NCBI GenBank assembly: GCA_046724395.1
Contig: JBKOWM010000120.1
Coordinates: forward strand, 1 to 29,673
Direction: 5' to 3'
DNA from: DATAEU01 sp046724395
Lineage (GTDB): Bacteria; Actinomycetota; UBA4738; HRBIN12
DNA length: 29,673 nt
Part shown: positions 28,948 to 29,673 of the stretch, in pieces
Position numbering within the stretch: the first letter of the stretch is position 1
How the letters are laid out: each line of letters starts with the position of its first letter
Notes under the pieces: model-generated
What the model was told of the DNA's origin: nothing
Databases searched by the model: none
Seen by the model: only the letters and a program-made list of their open reading frames with translations
Made by a program: the position numbers and the translations under genes

Positions 28948-29673
28948 TCAGCGACCGACAGCCAGGACGGCGGCCGCGAGCGCGAACGTCTGCGCCAGCT
29001 CGATCGCGGCGCCGAACACGTCTCCCGTGGTGCCGCCGAACGAACGGCGGGCAACGAACCCCGCGACCGCGGTGACCGCGAGGACGGTCGCGATGATGGC
29101 GACCGCCACCGCGAGGCCGGCCGGAATCGTCGCGATCACGGCCGTGACTGCGGCGACGACGAGACGCGCCGAAGACGCGCCGTCGCGTACCCAGGCGCCG
29201 GTTCCGCTACGCGCATCTCGATAGGGAATCGATCGCGAGAGAGCGAGCGGCGCGAGCCGAGCCGCCGCCGCGGCGCCGACGATCGCCCACGGAAAGCGCT
29301 CGCCGTGGATGAGCGCTCCCATCGATGCCACCCGAAGGCCGAGATCGAGGAATAACGCAACGGCACCGAACGCGCCGACGCCGGGCTCGCGCATTGCGCG
29401 AAGGCCGTCGCGTCGGCTCGACGCCGCGCCCACGCCGTCGGCGGTGTCGGCCAGTCCGTCCAGATGCACGGCGCCGGTCAACACGGCATCGACAGACGCT
29501 GCAAGAAATGCGGCGACGAACGCCGGCGACCGATGGGATGCGACCCACGCCGTCGCGGCGACGATCGACCCGATCGCCGCGCCGACGGCCGGAAGCCACG
29601 CAGCACCTGCGCGAAGATCCTCCTGCGTGACCCGCGCGGCCGCGCGCCCGAGGGGCACGCGGGTCAGGAAGCT
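28948..29673 (-). CDS. cobS: Adenosylcobinamide-GDP ribazoletransferase (5' end beyond window)
   Basis: CobS joins alpha-ribazole to adenosylcobinamide-GDP, the last assembly step of the cobalamin nucleotide loop, in the membrane. Visible signatures are the DAVLTGAVHLDGLADTADG motif and the C-terminal RRSFGGTTGDVFGAAIELAQ, with several hydrophobic helices between. A GTG at 29658 could serve as start. However, the frame stays open to the window end and reads SFLTRVPLG, the expected CobS N-terminal motif, so the gene runs past the edge. It is convergent with the zinc-finger gene, with 20 bases between stops. Confidence 0.93.
   Translation of the reverse strand, partial: SFLTRVPLGRAAARVTQEDLRAGAAWLPAVGAAIGSIVAATAWVASHRSPAFVAAFLAASVDAVLTGAVHLDGLADTADGVGAASSRRDGLRAMREPGVGAFGAVALFLDLGLRVASMGALIHGERFPWAIVGAAAAARLAPLALSRSIPYRDARSGTGAWVRDGASSARLVVAAVTAVIATIPAGLAVAVAIIATVLAVTAVAGFVARRSFGGTTGDVFGAAIELAQTFALAAAVLAVGR

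Overview
The window reads as chromosomal DNA of a high-GC actinobacterium, probably an uncultured, deep-branching lineage. Coding is dense, GTG starts are common, and many neighbouring genes overlap by 1-4 bases. The strongest taxonomic signal is gene order. From about 11 kb down to base 1 it runs tRNA nucleotidyltransferase (pcnB, divergent), NUDIX hydrolase, DUF6049 protein, MurJ, protein-kinase-like protein, ECF sigma factor and zinc-finger anti-sigma factor. This matches the origin-proximal mycobacterial order pcnA-mutT4-Rv3909-mviN-sigM-rsmA. The ino1-padR pair at 21.9-23.6 kb matches another mycobacterial pair, Rv0046c-Rv0047c. No rRNA, tRNA, CRISPR array, transposase or prophage gene was recognised.

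Layout. (1) Bases 1-7629, minus strand: a compact cell-envelope operon of NUDIX, TauE/SafE permease, DUF6049, MurJ, TadE/TadG-like pilin-type protein, pseudokinase with a discoidin-like ectodomain, sigma factor and anti-sigma factor (cut by the window edge). In mycobacteria MurJ, pseudokinase and ectodomain are one polypeptide; here they are separate genes with a TadE-like gene between them. (2) 7886-10930: a PilT ATPase, a tiny membrane protein with an HExxH motif, a 57-bp-period GC-rich repeat, pcnB, and a palindromic terminator shared with the convergent lepB. (3) 10931-13552: ychF-lepB on the minus strand, then a nickel superoxide dismutase (sodN) with its own UUCG-type terminator, divergent from the S26 peptidase expected to mature it. 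(4) 13570-14644: a sulfur-relay operon (tusA and a DsrE2-like gene) preceded by a promoter and a previously unannotated 28-codon upstream ORF containing the run Cys-Arg-Cys-Cys-Cys. This looks like a cysteine-sensing leader-peptide attenuator and is the most interesting regulatory element here. (5) 14653-15974: an M15 peptidase and a lipoprotein. (6) 16084-19338: a marR-MFS efflux operon with a palindromic operator, and a convergent second MFS gene with an added C-terminal domain. (7) 19452-21907: a pyruvate-oxidase-like ThDP enzyme and a TMEM175/DUF1211 channel. (8) 21915-25707: padR-ino1, a perfect inverted-repeat operator, and a divergent trio: a degenerate aminoglycoside-phosphotransferase-like protein, a small alpha/beta protein and a one-helix membrane protein. 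(9) 25731-29673: a lipoprotein, a PPOX-fold flavoprotein, a PAC2 protein, a two-finger C2H2 protein and the cobS gene, cut at its 5' end by the window edge.

No gene-free stretch exceeds 300 bases. The longest gaps are 7630-7885 (divergent NUDIX/pilT region, one small hairpin), 13553-13764 (promoter and leader), 23630-23767 (PadR operator), 24998-25141 (inverted repeats) and 15975-16115 (MarR operator).
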